From Zobellia galactanivorans (lineage in GTDB: Bacteria; Bacteroidota; Bacteroidia; Flavobacteriales; Flavobacteriaceae): a stretch of 64,000 bases of DNA. Of the stretch, positions 35,802 through 44,514 are shown in pieces (position 1 is the first letter of the stretch; every line of letters begins with the position of its first letter). Both the position numbers and the translations under genes were made by a program. Under the pieces are notes generated by a model, which was given only the letters and a program-made list of their open reading frames with translations, did no database searches and was not told the DNA's origin. The DNA lies in NCBI RefSeq assembly GCF_000973105.1, contig NC_015844.1, positions 2,104,501-2,168,500 on the forward strand, written 5' to 3'.

Positions 35802-36548
35802 ATGAAGCTTAATTTAAAAATATGGCGTCAAAAAGATGCTAAGACCAAAGGTGAATTAGTCGATTATACCTTAAAAGGTATAGAGGGCGATATGTCTTTT
35901 CTTGAGATGTTAGACGTGCTCAACGAACAATTGATCAATAAAGGAGAAGAGCCGGTACAATTCGACCATGATTGTCGTGAAGGTATCTGTGGAGCATGTT
36001 CATTACAGATTAATGGTGAGCCCCATGGGCCTGACCGTTTGGTTACCACCTGTCAATTGCATATGCGAAAATTCAACGATGGCGATACGATCGTTATTGA
36101 ACCGTTTCGTGCAACCGCCTTTCCGGTAATCACCGATTTAGTGGTAGATAGAAGTGCTTTTGATAGAATTCAACAAGCAGGTGGCTATATTTCCGTGAAC
36201 ACTTCAGGAAATACCGTAGACGCCAATGCTATTCCTATTAACAAGCACGATGCCGATGAAGCCATGGATGCGGCAACCTGTATTGGTTGTGGTGCTTGTG
36301 TGGCGGCTTGTAAGAATGCAAGTGCCATGTTGTTCACTTCGGCCAAGGTATCGCAGTTTGCGTTGTTGCCCCAAGGACGGGTAGAGGCCGTAGACCGTGT
36401 GCAGAATATGGTGCGCCAAATGGACTTGGAAGGTTTCGGAAACTGTACCAATACCGGTGCGTGCGAAGTGGAATGTCCTAAGGGAATTTCCTTGAAGAAC
36501 ATCGCCCGTATGAACCGCGAATATTTAAGCGCGTCCGTAAAAGGATAA
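35802..36548 (+). CDS. sdhB: Succinate dehydrogenase/fumarate reductase iron-sulfur subunit
   Basis: 248 residues. The N-terminal ferredoxin domain has the 2Fe-2S motif [21 protein letters not shown] followed by TTCQLHM (landmarks [13 protein letters not shown]), and the C-terminal domain has [13 protein letters not shown] plus [15 protein letters not shown] for the 4Fe-4S and 3Fe-4S centres. It relays electrons from FAD to the SdhC hemes. It ends the sdh operon; a terminator lies 40 bases downstream. Confidence 0.97.
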   Translation: MKLNLKIWRQKDAKTKGELVDYTLKGIEGDMSFLEMLDVLNEQLINKGEEPVQFDHDCREGICGACSLQINGEPHGPDRLVTTCQLHMRKFNDGDTIVIEPFRATAFPVITDLVVDRSAFDRIQQAGGYISVNTSGNTVDANAIPINKHDADEAMDAATCIGCGACVAACKNASAMLFTSAKVSQFALLPQGRVEAVDRVQNMVRQMDLEGFGNCTNTGACEVECPKGISLKNIARMNREYLSASVKG

Positions 36549-36587
36549 AAATACGAGTGCCTATCCGGTACCGTTAAAACAATATAA

Positions 36588-36625
36588 AATCCCAAACTTC
36601 TCTTTATGGAGTTTGGGATTTTTTG
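36588..36625 (+). terminator. Terminator of the sdh operon
   Basis: AATCCCAAAC / GTTTGGGATT, a 10-bp stem extended inward by three pairs, followed by TTTTTTG on +. It separates sdhB from the Vsr-like gene. Confidence 0.85.
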
Positions 36626-36637
36626 TTATTTTAAACC

Positions 36638-37108
36638 ATGCCCAAAGACTATCCCAAAGAACGAATTAAAGTGCCCCGTTTCAACGAGGAATCGGGTTTC
36701 TACACGACGGCCAAGCGCTCTAAGATCATGAGCAAGATCAAAGGAAAGAATACCAAGCCCGAACTGGCCTTTCGTAAAGCCTTGTACGCAGCAGGCTACC
36801 GCTACCGTATCGATTATAAGAAACTTATCGGTAAGCCCGACATCGCCTTAAAAAAGTATAAGACGGTCATATTTATAGATGGGGAATATTGGCACGGCTA
36901 TAATTGGGAAGAACGAAAGCCCAAGGTTAAGACCAACCGTGAGTTTTGGATTGCTAAAATAGAGCGGAACATTCAACGCGACGAAGAGGTCAATGTTGAA
37001 TTGGAACGGTTGGGGTATAAAGTATTCCGGTTTTGGGAAACCGAAATAAAAAAGGAACTGGATAGATGTCTGGGTGCTGTACTTCAGCATTTACGGTCGC
37101 TTCAATAG
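36638..37108 (+). CDS. Very short patch repair (Vsr)-like endonuclease
   Basis: 156 residues. Family features are RSKIMSKIKGKNTKPELAFR near residue 28 (landmark MSKIKGKNTKPE), the metal-binding Asp in IGKPDIAL near 67, and the EFWIAKIERNIQRD segment near 108. The E. coli Vsr core THGCFWHHHHC corresponds here to IDGEYWHGYNW, so the catalytic His64 position is Asp and the zinc-binding Cys and His positions are lost, while the WH histidine remains. This looks like a distinct Bacteroidota subgroup. No cytosine methylase gene is nearby, so its mismatch or target preference is open. Confidence 0.8.
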   Translation: MPKDYPKERIKVPRFNEESGFYTTAKRSKIMSKIKGKNTKPELAFRKALYAAGYRYRIDYKKLIGKPDIALKKYKTVIFIDGEYWHGYNWEERKPKVKTNREFWIAKIERNIQRDEEVNVELERLGYKVFRFWETEIKKELDRCLGAVLQHLRSLQ

Positions 37109-37199
37109 AGCAAGCATCTATTTGTTTTCCGTCAAGCTATCCTTATGCTTACACCTAAATTGCGGTATAACGAATTATAAATCATTAAAAATTATACCT

Positions 37200-37745
37200 A
37201 TGAAGAGGATAGCCATATTAGCTACAAATGGATTTGAAGAAAGTGAATTGAAATCTCCCAAGGAGGCCATGGAGAAAGAAGGCTTTCAAGTGGATATCGT
37301 AAGCTTGGAATCTGGGGAAATCAAAGGATGGGCCGATGGTAATTGGTCCAATTCGTATAAAGTGGATAAGACTATAGACCAAGTGGCGGCAAAAGACTAC
37401 AATGCCTTGATGTTGCCCGGGGGAGTCATTAATCCCGACAAACTGAGAAGGGAAGGGAAAGTATTGACTTTTGTAAGGGATTTTTTTAAGCAAGAGAAGC
37501 CCGTAGCGGCGATTTGTCATGCATCATGGACGCTCATTAGTGCCGAGGTGGTAAAAGGCCGTAAAATGACCAGTTTCCACTCTATAAAAGACGATTTGGT
37601 CAATGCCGGTGCCCATTGGGTTGATGAAGAGGTCGTAGTAGACCAAGGTTTTGTAACCAGTAGGAACCCTGACGATTTGCCTGCCTTCAATTCTAAGTTG
37701 GTAGAAGAGATCAAGGAAGGTAAGCATGAGGAACAACATGCCTAA
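37200..37745 (+). CDS. DJ-1/PfpI family protein (YhbO-type protease or deglycase)
   Basis: 181 residues. The nucleophile-elbow Cys lies in AAICHASWTLI near residue 106 with its neighbouring His, and Glu in ATNGFEESEL near residue 14 is the usual Cys-activating residue. The segment YNALMLPGGVINPDKLR is typical. Members are described as intracellular proteases, glyoxalases or protein/nucleotide deglycases in stress defence; which applies here is not clear. I chose the ATG at 37200; the longer frame adds 42 residues without family match. A terminator follows at 37781. Confidence 0.9.
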   Translation: MKRIAILATNGFEESELKSPKEAMEKEGFQVDIVSLESGEIKGWADGNWSNSYKVDKTIDQVAAKDYNALMLPGGVINPDKLRREGKVLTFVRDFFKQEKPVAAICHASWTLISAEVVKGRKMTSFHSIKDDLVNAGAHWVDEEVVVDQGFVTSRNPDDLPAFNSKLVEEIKEGKHEEQHA

Positions 37746-37780
37746 TCGATTCTAGGTCAAAGCATATAGAAAGTAATATA

Positions 37781-37808
37781 AAGTCCTTGCCTTGCGCAGG
37801 GACTTTTT
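37781..37808 (+). terminator. Terminator of the PfpI-like gene
   Basis: AAGTCCTTGC / GCAGGGACTT (one wobble pair) with the loop CTTGC, then seven T. It insulates the unit A promoter at 37878. Confidence 0.85.
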
Positions 37809-37877
37809 TTATGGAAATAGAGAAGTTAAAGCTTTGATAAAGAGGTGTTTTGTCGAAGAAATTGACCGCTTGTGTTT

Positions 37878-37943
37878 TTCACAACACGGATGGACCGGTT
37901 CACAACAATAATTTAGATAGTAGCCTATACTGGCGTAGATTTA
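37878..37943 (+). promoter_or_regulatory. TTCACAACA direct-repeat promoter, unit A
   Basis: TTCACAACA at 37878-37886 and 37899-37907 (21-bp period), then 28 bases, then TAGATTTA at 37936-37943. The upstream flank resembles that of the two units near hflX over about 20 bases (ACCGCTTGTGTTTTTCACAACA-type sequence). Confidence 0.65.
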
Positions 37944-37949
37944 CATTGT

Positions 37950-38114
37950 AATTAAGTGAGAGTAACGACCCCAAATCAATTCTTGAACTTAACCCCAACA
38001 AGTAACGAATCCCAAGTCCGCTACTTAACCTACGCAAGCTTACAAGAAATCCCGGTCCCCACCGGAAAAATCAAAACCTACTTAAAAAAAAGCTCCGATT
38101 CGGAGCTTTTTTAT
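37950..38114 (+). ncRNA. Candidate small RNA, unit A
   Basis: About 165 bases from the predicted start after TAGATTTA to a terminator. The first 55 bases are nearly identical to two other units (57807-57977 and 58126-58272 on -). They contain a conserved stem TTAAGT (37952-37957) with ACTTAA (37987-37992) whose loop carries ACCCCAAATC, followed by an exposed AACCCCAACA. There is no ATG; a frame from GTG at 37956 runs straight through the terminator hairpin, so coding is unlikely. C-rich single-stranded stretches suggest base-pairing with G-rich targets. The function is inferred. Confidence 0.55.
38083..38114. terminator. Bidirectional terminator of unit A and the sortilin-like gene
   Basis: AAAAAAAGCTCC-GATT-CGGAGCTTTTTT-type hairpin: the AAGCTCCG / CGGAGCTT stem with A and T runs on both sides, lying between the + RNA unit and the - gene. 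Confidence 0.85.
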
Positions 38115-38119
38115 TTGTG

Positions 38120-41008
38120 TCATTTGATCTGAAACCTTGCTTCTTCCGAGGTGCGGTTGCCTTTGAGCTGTACGGTGTATTTCCCTTTTGGTAAATAGGT
38201 CTTTCCGTCTTTTGCTTCCTCAATTTTGGCTTTGTTTTTTTTAAGGTATGCCTCTAAACCCGTTTTCGAGAAGGCCAAGTCGTAGGAGAGAATATTCAAT
38301 CCTTTGTCCGCTTGAAGCTCCGTCTCACTGACGACTAAGCCTTCTTCCGTTTTAATGATGGCTTCGTACGTATGGGGCTGGGCACTATAAAAGGTGATAT
38401 CTAGGCCGGGCGTGTTCGCCTTGGCCCATGCACCGCTTGGGTTGCCCCAGTTTTTAAGGTGTTTGATATCTTCCAATTCAAACAGATGTAGGTCTTTCGC
38501 TAAGAGTTCGGTCGTCATTTTTTGTAAAGGGGCAATGTCCGCTTTGTAAATGCTTCTGCCGTGGGTGGCCACCAGAAGGTGTTTGGCCGTGGGTTGAATG
38601 GCAAGATCATGAACGGCTACGTTGGGCATCCCGTTTTGAAAGTTTTCCCAAGAACTTCCTTGGTCAAAGGAAACATAGAGCCCGTTGTCCGTACCCACAA
38701 ATAAAAGGTTTTCGTTTTCGGGGTCTTCGATGATCACGTTTACCGGCGCATCTGGAATTCCCCCGGAAATTGAGGTCCAAGTATTTCCATAATCATCACT
38801 CTTGAAGACATAAGGCGTAAAATCGTCCCAGCGGTAGCCGTTTAGTGTAAGGTAGACACGCTCTTTTTTATGTTTGGAGGCTATAACGCGGCTTACCCAA
38901 AGATGGGCCTCTTTTTCAATATGCTTTGGGTTTTTGAATTCAGGGATATTGATGTTCTTTGAAATGTTTTCCCAACTGCCCCCTGCATTTTTTGATACGT
39001 GAACCAGGCCATCATCACTTCCGGTGTAAAGCAATCCAAAGCTAAAGGGAGATTCTGATAGGGCCGTTAGGGTGCCGTAGGCCACATTGCCTCCTTTACC
39101 GCCTCGGGTAAGGTCGGGCGAAATGGCTTCCCAATCGTCGCCTTGGTTCATGGAACGATGAAGCTTGTTGCCGCCTAGGTAAAGGATGTCTTGGTTGTGT
39201 GGTGAAAGCAAAATAGGGGTTTGCCAATTAAAACGGTAGGGGGCTTCACCCAATTCATGTTTCGGCTGGATGTAATGGCGCTTGCCTGTACTTTTGTCAA
39301 TACGATAGTAGTTTCCGAATTGGTAACCCGTATATACGATTTTAGGATTGCGCTTGTCGATCTGGATCTGCATGCCGTCGCCTCCCATAAGGGACTTCCA
39401 AGGGTAGTCGCCGGTCTGGTGCCATCTTGAATTTTCCTTGGCATTGTGCGGTCCTTCCCATACCCCATTGTCCTGTAGTCCTCCATAGACGTGATAAGGC
39501 TTTTGGTCGTCAACGTTAATGGCGTAAAATTGTCCTACTGCAGGGGAGTTGTTCTTGGTCCAATGGGCTCCGTCGTCATAAGAAATATTGACGCCCCCAT
39601 CGTTGCCATTGATCAAATGGCCCGGCATTTTGGGGTTCACCCATAAGGCGTGGTGGTCGGCATGAACGTTATCGCCATTAATGGATATATAGGTTTTTCC
39701 GCCATCGTCGGATCGGATAAGGGGTACTCCTCCCAAATATATTTTGTTGGCATCATAGGCCGCTACCCGTATTTCACCAAAATAGTAACCGTAGCTATAA
39801 AGCAGGCCATCGATATAGTCTTCATTCTGTTTTTGCCATGTTTTTCCTCCGTTGTCACTTCTGTACACCTCTGCACCGATAACGGGGGTGTCAAAAAGGG
39901 AAGTGTTGGCGTTTTCCAGATACTTGGTAATATCTATTGGGGCGACTACACCACTGCGTACCATTTGCTTAATGTTCTCGGCACGGTATTTTTCTTGAAA
40001 GCCATTGGTTTTGAGAAAAGCGTTGAGTTTTTTGTCATCGAGCTTTACAAAATCGTTTGCCGACATCGATTTGAAGTCCTCTTTTGTGAGTCCGTTCGAC
40101 TTTGATTTCGGCACTTCAGTTTTCTCGCGGTGGTATTGATTGTCGAGGAGGGCGTAGACTGTATTTTCATCATAGACCGCCAAACCAATACGGCCGACGC
40201 CGAAACCGGTCGGGAATCCACTTCCCTCGTTTGATATTTTGGTCCAAGTGCTTCCTCCGTCAATACTTTTGTACAGGCCCGAGTCGTTACCGCTTCCTAA
40301 AAAATCCCATGCTTTACGATCTTTTTCCCATGCGGCCGCAAACAGTATATTGAAATTGCCCGGTACTTGGGCCAAATCGATGATTCCTGCCGTATCGCTA
40401 ATAAAAAGGGTTTTCTTCCATGTCTTGCCGCCATCGGTCGTTTTGTAGACGCCCCTTTCGGTATTTGGCGAATACAGGTGTCCGGTAACACCGATTAAAA
40501 CTTCGTCGGGGTTTTTATTGTTTATAAGGATGCGACCGATATGGTGCGAATCGCGCAGGCCCATATTTTGCCATGTCTTGCCTTGGTCGGTCGACTTTAA
40601 GATGCCGATGCCCGAATAGGAAGATCTTGAGGCGTTGTTTTCGCCTGTGCCGACCCATAGGGTACGCGTTTTCCAATGCACGGCAATATCACCGATGTTT
40701 TGGGTTTGTGAGCTGTCCATTACCGGAATGAAGGAGGTTCCGTTGTTGTTCGTGTACCACAGTCCGCCACTGGCATAGGCTACGTAAAATTCAATGGGAT
40801 TGTCGGGATTAACGTCTACATCTACTACCCGACCGCTCATTATTGAAGGACCGATACTCTTTAGTGGAAGGTTTTTAACTAGGGAACGGTTGGCCATACG
40901 TGCCTTGAGTTCCAAGGCTTGAGCCCTGGTTTCCGCTGGGGTAGCCGTAATTTGAGATAGGCCTATTAAAGGGCAGATAAAGAGAAGGGAAAGGAAAAAC
41001 GATTTCAT
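38120..41008 (-). CDS. Exported sortilin/VPS10-like beta-propeller protein
   Basis: 962 residues with a signal peptide (MKSFFLSLLFICPLIGLS, about 1-18). It carries many Asp-box/BNR-type repeats of the form S-x-D-x-G-x-T-W (STDQGKTWQNM, TTDGGKTWKKT, SIDGGSTWTKI, SDNGGKTWQKQ, SDDYGNTWTSI, SFDQGSSWENF) spread from residue 110 to 790, which form two ten- or seven-bladed propellers. Residues 800-962 form a C-terminal beta domain. It is often annotated as a glycosyl hydrolase or sortilin-like protein; no catalytic residues can be named. The start is ATG at 41006-41008; the longer frame begins with TTG. It shares a bidirectional terminator with RNA unit A. Confidence 0.83.
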   Translation of the reverse strand: MKSFFLSLLFICPLIGLSQITATPAETRAQALELKARMANRSLVKNLPLKSIGPSIMSGRVVDVDVNPDNPIEFYVAYASGGLWYTNNNGTSFIPVMDSSQTQNIGDIAVHWKTRTLWVGTGENNASRSSYSGIGILKSTDQGKTWQNMGLRDSHHIGRILINNKNPDEVLIGVTGHLYSPNTERGVYKTTDGGKTWKKTLFISDTAGIIDLAQVPGNFNILFAAAWEKDRKAWDFLGSGNDSGLYKSIDGGSTWTKISNEGSGFPTGFGVGRIGLAVYDENTVYALLDNQYHREKTEVPKSKSNGLTKEDFKSMSANDFVKLDDKKLNAFLKTNGFQEKYRAENIKQMVRSGVVAPIDITKYLENANTSLFDTPVIGAEVYRSDNGGKTWQKQNEDYIDGLLYSYGYYFGEIRVAAYDANKIYLGGVPLIRSDDGGKTYISINGDNVHADHHALWVNPKMPGHLINGNDGGVNISYDDGAHWTKNNSPAVGQFYAINVDDQKPYHVYGGLQDNGVWEGPHNAKENSRWHQTGDYPWKSLMGGDGMQIQIDKRNPKIVYTGYQFGNYYRIDKSTGKRHYIQPKHELGEAPYRFNWQTPILLSPHNQDILYLGGNKLHRSMNQGDDWEAISPDLTRGGKGGNVAYGTLTALSESPFSFGLLYTGSDDGLVHVSKNAGGSWENISKNINIPEFKNPKHIEKEAHLWVSRVIASKHKKERVYLTLNGYRWDDFTPYVFKSDDYGNTWTSISGGIPDAPVNVIIEDPENENLLFVGTDNGLYVSFDQGSSWENFQNGMPNVAVHDLAIQPTAKHLLVATHGRSIYKADIAPLQKMTTELLAKDLHLFELEDIKHLKNWGNPSGAWAKANTPGLDITFYSAQPHTYEAIIKTEEGLVVSETELQADKGLNILSYDLAFSKTGLEAYLKKNKAKIEEAKDGKTYLPKGKYTVQLKGNRTSEEARFQIK

Positions 41009-41300
41009 GGGCAAACAGTTTTGCTATAGTTAGGAAAGTTAGCAAAACTCAAATATAAAAATAGGGTCGTTTACGGTAAATCTGAGATGTAGATCTGTTA
41101 AAACGTTTTATAATGATCAGTTGGGCAATAAATCGTTAAAAAAATGAGATACTGTTGCAGGAGAGCTTAAAATTTTGTTAATTTATTGGAAATAAGGAAT
41201 TGAAACGATAATCAACCTAAGTTTCAAATTCATATGATGGTTTAAAGTTTCGTACAGAAACGGATGACTTTCAAATAAGTAACATAACCAACTTAAATTA

Positions 41301-41336
41301 GGGGCCCCAAAGGTTTTAACAAACCTTTGGGGCCTT
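41301..41336. terminator. Strong GC-rich hairpin in a gene-free stretch
   Basis: GGCCCCAAAGGTTT-TAAC-AAACCTTTGGGGCC, a perfect 14-bp stem. The 380-base gap 41009-41388 has no reading frame longer than about ten codons on +. The hairpin has no T-run on either side, so it may end a short transcript or shield the pepP promoter from upstream reading. Confidence 0.45.
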
Positions 41337-41340
41337 ACCA

Positions 41341-41370
41341 TTTGAGAGTTGTCGTAAATCATTAATTTTG
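41341..41370 (+). promoter_or_regulatory. Promoter of pepP
   Basis: TTTG at 41341-41344, an 18-base spacer and TAATTTTG at 41363-41370. Both boxes fit the Bacteroidota consensus. It supports the pepP start at 41389, because transcription would begin at about 41377, after the alternative start at 41368. Confidence 0.65.
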
Positions 41371-41388
41371 ATCAAATTCAAAATAGAT

Positions 41389-42681
41389 ATGAAGTACGAG
41401 CAAATAAAGAGTAGTCTATTTGTAAAGAATAGGAAAAAATTCATGGCGGAAATGCAAGCGAAGAGCATTGCCGTTTTCAACTCTAACGATATATATCCCA
41501 TTAGTGCCGACAGCACCTTACCTTTTGAGCAGCATAGGGATATCTTTTACCTAAGCGGTGCCGACCAAGAAGAGACTATTTTGGTCTTGTTTCCCGATGC
41601 AACGGTAAAAAAGCATCGTGAAATTCTCTTTGTACGTGAAACCAATGAACATATAGCCATTTGGGAAGGCGAAAAGCTGACCAAGGAGAAGGCGACCGAA
41701 GTTTCAGGAATTGAAACCATTTATTGGCTACAAGACTTTGATAAAGTGTTCTTCGATTTAATGACGGAGGCCGAAACCATCTACTTCAATACCAACGAGC
41801 ACTATCGTCAGGCCGTCGAGACCCAAACCCGCGAAGATCGGTTTATTATAGAATGTAAACGCAAGTTTCCGGCCCATAAGGTGGCCAAAAGTAATCCTAT
41901 CTTACAAAAGATACGGGGGGTAAAAGAACCTGAAGAAATCGAGTTGATGCAAACGGCCTGCAACATTACGGAAAAAGGCTTCCGTCGTGTGCTTGAGTTT
42001 GTAAAGCCCGGAGTTTGGGAGTACGAAATAGAAGCCGAATTGCTGCATGAGTTCATTCGAAACCGTTCAAAAGGTTTTGCGTATTCCCCTATTATCGCAT
42101 CGGGAAACAATGCGAATGTACTCCACTATGTTGAAAATAACCAACAGTGCAAAAGCGGGGACCTGATTTTAATGGACGTTGCCGCCGAGTATGCCAATTA
42201 TTCTAGTGACCTTACCCGAACCATACCTGTAAGCGGAAAGTTTACCCCACGACAAAAGGAGGTATACGAAGCGGTTCTTCGCGTTAAGAACGAAGCTACC
42301 AAAATGCTTGTTCCGGGAACTATTTGGGCCGAGTATCACGTGGAATGCGGAAAACTGATGACCTCCGAACTTTTAGGCTTGGGGCTATTGGACAAGGCCG
42401 ATGTTCAGAACGAAAACAAAGATTGGCCCGCCTATAAAAAGTACTTTATGCACGGTACCAGTCACCATATCGGATTGAATACCCATGATTATGGCGAACT
42501 AAAGGCCCCTATGAAAGCCAATATGGTCTTTACCGTTGAGCCAGGTATCTATATCCCTGAAGAAAAAATGGGTATACGTATCGAAGATGATGTGGTAATC
42601 CAAGAGAGTGGCGAACCGTTCAACCTAATGGCCAATATTCCTATTGAAGTCGAGGAAATTGAAGAATTGATGAACCAATAA
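41389..42681 (+). CDS. pepP: Xaa-Pro aminopeptidase (aminopeptidase P, M24B)
   Basis: 430 residues. It removes N-terminal residues that precede proline. The N-terminal domain (about 1-165) is followed by the pita-bread catalytic domain. The five metal ligands are visible as Asp in LILMDVAAEY, Asp in SSDLTRT, His in HGTSHHIGLNTHD, Glu in FTVEPGIYIP and Glu in IRIEDDV. The promoter position decides the start at 41389 (MKYEQIKSS). It is followed by xth after 9 bases, so the two genes are probably cotranscribed, along with a small membrane protein gene. Confidence 0.96.
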   Translation: MKYEQIKSSLFVKNRKKFMAEMQAKSIAVFNSNDIYPISADSTLPFEQHRDIFYLSGADQEETILVLFPDATVKKHREILFVRETNEHIAIWEGEKLTKEKATEVSGIETIYWLQDFDKVFFDLMTEAETIYFNTNEHYRQAVETQTREDRFIIECKRKFPAHKVAKSNPILQKIRGVKEPEEIELMQTACNITEKGFRRVLEFVKPGVWEYEIEAELLHEFIRNRSKGFAYSPIIASGNNANVLHYVENNQQCKSGDLILMDVAAEYANYSSDLTRTIPVSGKFTPRQKEVYEAVLRVKNEATKMLVPGTIWAEYHVECGKLMTSELLGLGLLDKADVQNENKDWPAYKKYFMHGTSHHIGLNTHDYGELKAPMKANMVFTVEPGIYIPEEKMGIRIEDDVVIQESGEPFNLMANIPIEVEEIEELMNQ

Positions 42682-42690
42682 TACCGCATT

Positions 42691-43461
42691 ATGAAATTAG
42701 TATCGTGGAATGTTAATGGAATAAGGGCCTCGGTGAAAAAGGGCTTTGAAGAAGTTGTATCAAGTTTTGATGCGGATGTGTTCTGTGTTCAGGAAACCAA
42801 GGCCCAAGACGATCAGGTTAAAGAAGCCTTGGCGGGGATTTCCGATTACGAGTTGTTTTGTAACAGTGCCGAAAAAAAAGGCTATTCCGGTACGGCAATC
42901 CTTTCCAAGAAAAAACCACTGACCTTTACCGTCGATATGGGAAAAGAGGAACACGATACCGAAGGGCGGATTACCCATGTAGAGTACGAAGAATTCCATT
43001 TGGTCAATGTATATGTGCCCAATAGTGGCAGTGGTCTAAAGCGATTGGATTATAGGTCGATATGGGACAAGGATTTTACGGCCTATCTTAAAAAGTTGTC
43101 GGAGAGCAAACCCTTGATAATTACGGGGGACTTCAATGTGGCCCATACCGCCAACGATTTGGCCAACCCTAAGTCCAATTACAATAAAACCTCGGGCTTT
43201 ACACAGGTAGAGATAGATGGCTTTGATGCTATATTAAAAGAGTTGAACTTGGTAGATAGTTTTAGAACCTTGCACCCGACCACCTTTCATAAATACACTT
43301 TTTGGAGTATGCGCGGAGGCGCCCGTGGGCGTAATGTTGGTTGGCGTATCGATTATTTTTTGGTCAGTGAATCTATCTGGCCCAAGGTTCAATCAGCTGA
43401 AATTCACGATCAGGTAATGGGAAGCGACCATTGCCCTATTAGTCTTGAAATATCATTTTAG
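42691..43461 (+). CDS. xth: Exodeoxyribonuclease III (AP endonuclease)
   Basis: 256 residues, a base-excision repair nuclease that cuts at abasic sites and degrades 3' ends. All active-site motifs of the family are present: NVNGIRAS (Asn7), CVQETKAQ (Glu), YVPNSGSG, ITGDFNVAH with Asp and Asn, RIDYFLVS with Asp, and GSDHCPI with the terminal Asp-His. It lies 9 bases after pepP. Length is normal. Confidence 0.96.
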   Translation: MKLVSWNVNGIRASVKKGFEEVVSSFDADVFCVQETKAQDDQVKEALAGISDYELFCNSAEKKGYSGTAILSKKKPLTFTVDMGKEEHDTEGRITHVEYEEFHLVNVYVPNSGSGLKRLDYRSIWDKDFTAYLKKLSESKPLIITGDFNVAHTANDLANPKSNYNKTSGFTQVEIDGFDAILKELNLVDSFRTLHPTTFHKYTFWSMRGGARGRNVGWRIDYFLVSESIWPKVQSAEIHDQVMGSDHCPISLEISF

Positions 43462-43464
43462 GGT

Positions 43465-43638
43465 ATGGGTATGTTTCTATTTTGGCAAGATGTTTCCGAA
43501 ATCGAAAAGAAAATCGAAGCGGCCCCGGATAATGCCTATGAAATAGGTTTGACCATAGGTACCTACCTTCCATTTGTAGTTTTGGCCTTGGTGGCCTATG
43601 CCCTTTACTACTTCTCTAAAAAAAGTAGAAAAGACTAA
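43465..43638 (+). CDS. 57-residue single-pass membrane protein
   Basis: Starting MGMFLFWQDVSEIEKK, it has an acidic amphipathic first half and one membrane helix at about residues 30-50 (TYLPFVVLALVAYALYYF), ending in KKSRKD. The positive tail predicts the C-terminus in the cytoplasm. It starts 3 bases after the xth stop codon, so it belongs to the pepP-xth transcript. Its placement right behind xth and clean frame argue that it is real; its function is unknown. Confidence 0.65.
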   Translation: MGMFLFWQDVSEIEKKIEAAPDNAYEIGLTIGTYLPFVVLALVAYALYYFSKKSRKD

Positions 43639-43761
43639 GAAGGGGAGAACCCTTTATCTCAATAATCCAATTTCTATTGAAGTGGGAAAAGTAAATCGTT
43701 CAATAAAAAAGTAATCTTTAACTTACAAAAATAAACTTAAAATTTTGCTACCTTAGGGTTG

Positions 43762-43769
43762 TACTTTTG
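43762..43769 (+). promoter_or_regulatory. -7 promoter element of aqpZ
   Basis: TACTTTTG matches TAnnTTTG, 26 bases upstream of the aqpZ ATG. A TTTG lies 14 bases before it, a shorter spacing than usual. Confidence 0.4.
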
Positions 43770-43795
43770 TATAACCATTAACTAAATATTTCAAA

Positions 43796-44485
43796 ATGAA
43801 GAAATTAGTAGCAGAATTTATCGGTACCCTTTGGTTGGTTCTAGGGGGGTGTGGAAGCGCAGTATTGGCTGCAGGTTTTCCTGAATTGGGAATTGGCTTT
43901 GTGGGCGTGGCCCTTGCATTTGGTCTAACGGTCGTGACCATGGCCTACGCCATTGGCCATATTTCGGGCTGCCATTTGAATCCCGCGGTATCCATTGGTC
44001 TTTGGATCGGTGGCCGTTTTGATGTAAAGGACCTGGTTCCTTATATCGTAGCCCAGGTATTGGGCGGTATCGCCGGCGCAGGTATCTTGTATGTTATTGC
44101 TTCCGGCCAACCCGGATTTGAATTGGGCGGCTTTGCCGCGAACGGTTATGGCGAACACTCCCCGGGAGGCTATAGTATGATGGCGGCCTTGGTGTGCGAG
44201 GTGGTAATGACCTTTATCTTTTTGTTCGTAATTCTTGGTTCTACCTATACACAGGCGCCAAGAGGTTTTGCGGGATTGGCCATCGGTCTTTGTTTGACGT
44301 TGATCCACCTTATCAGTATACCGGTCACGAATACTTCGGTAAACCCGGCCCGTAGTACGAGCCAGGCGATATTCGTGGGCGATTGGGCCTTGGGTGAACT
44401 GTGGTTGTTTTGGGTGGCCCCGATCGTTGGTGCCGCACTGGCAGGACTCGTTTACAAAGCGCTTTCCCCAGAGATCGCGGAATAA
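43796..44485 (+). CDS. aqpZ: Aquaporin Z
   Basis: 229 residues, a water channel of the MIP family with six membrane helices. The two NPA half-helices are in [11 protein letters not shown] near residue 62 and [13 protein letters not shown] near residue 183. The selectivity filter Arg follows the second NPA (NPAR), and His in the fifth helix (LIHLISIP) fits a water-specific pore. It faces the brnQ gene, with a long inverted repeat across the junction. Confidence 0.95.
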   Translation: MKKLVAEFIGTLWLVLGGCGSAVLAAGFPELGIGFVGVALAFGLTVVTMAYAIGHISGCHLNPAVSIGLWIGGRFDVKDLVPYIVAQVLGGIAGAGILYVIASGQPGFELGGFAANGYGEHSPGGYSMMAALVCEVVMTFIFLFVILGSTYTQAPRGFAGLAIGLCLTLIHLISIPVTNTSVNPARSTSQAIFVGDWALGELWLFWVAPIVGAALAGLVYKALSPEIAE

Positions 44486-44514
44486 GCTTACTGAAAATAG
44501 TTTAAGTGGTGAAG

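Noticed and set aside
37956-38132. A 58-codon frame from GTG through RNA unit A
   Set aside because: It has no ATG, runs straight through the terminator hairpin, and the paralogous frames in units B and C stop after 31 and 22 codons with unrelated ends. Conservation fits RNA better than protein.
39650-40105. A 151-codon plus-strand frame inside the sortilin-like gene
   Set aside because: It is antisense to a long gene with clear Asp-box repeats, and its own sequence has no recognisable pattern.
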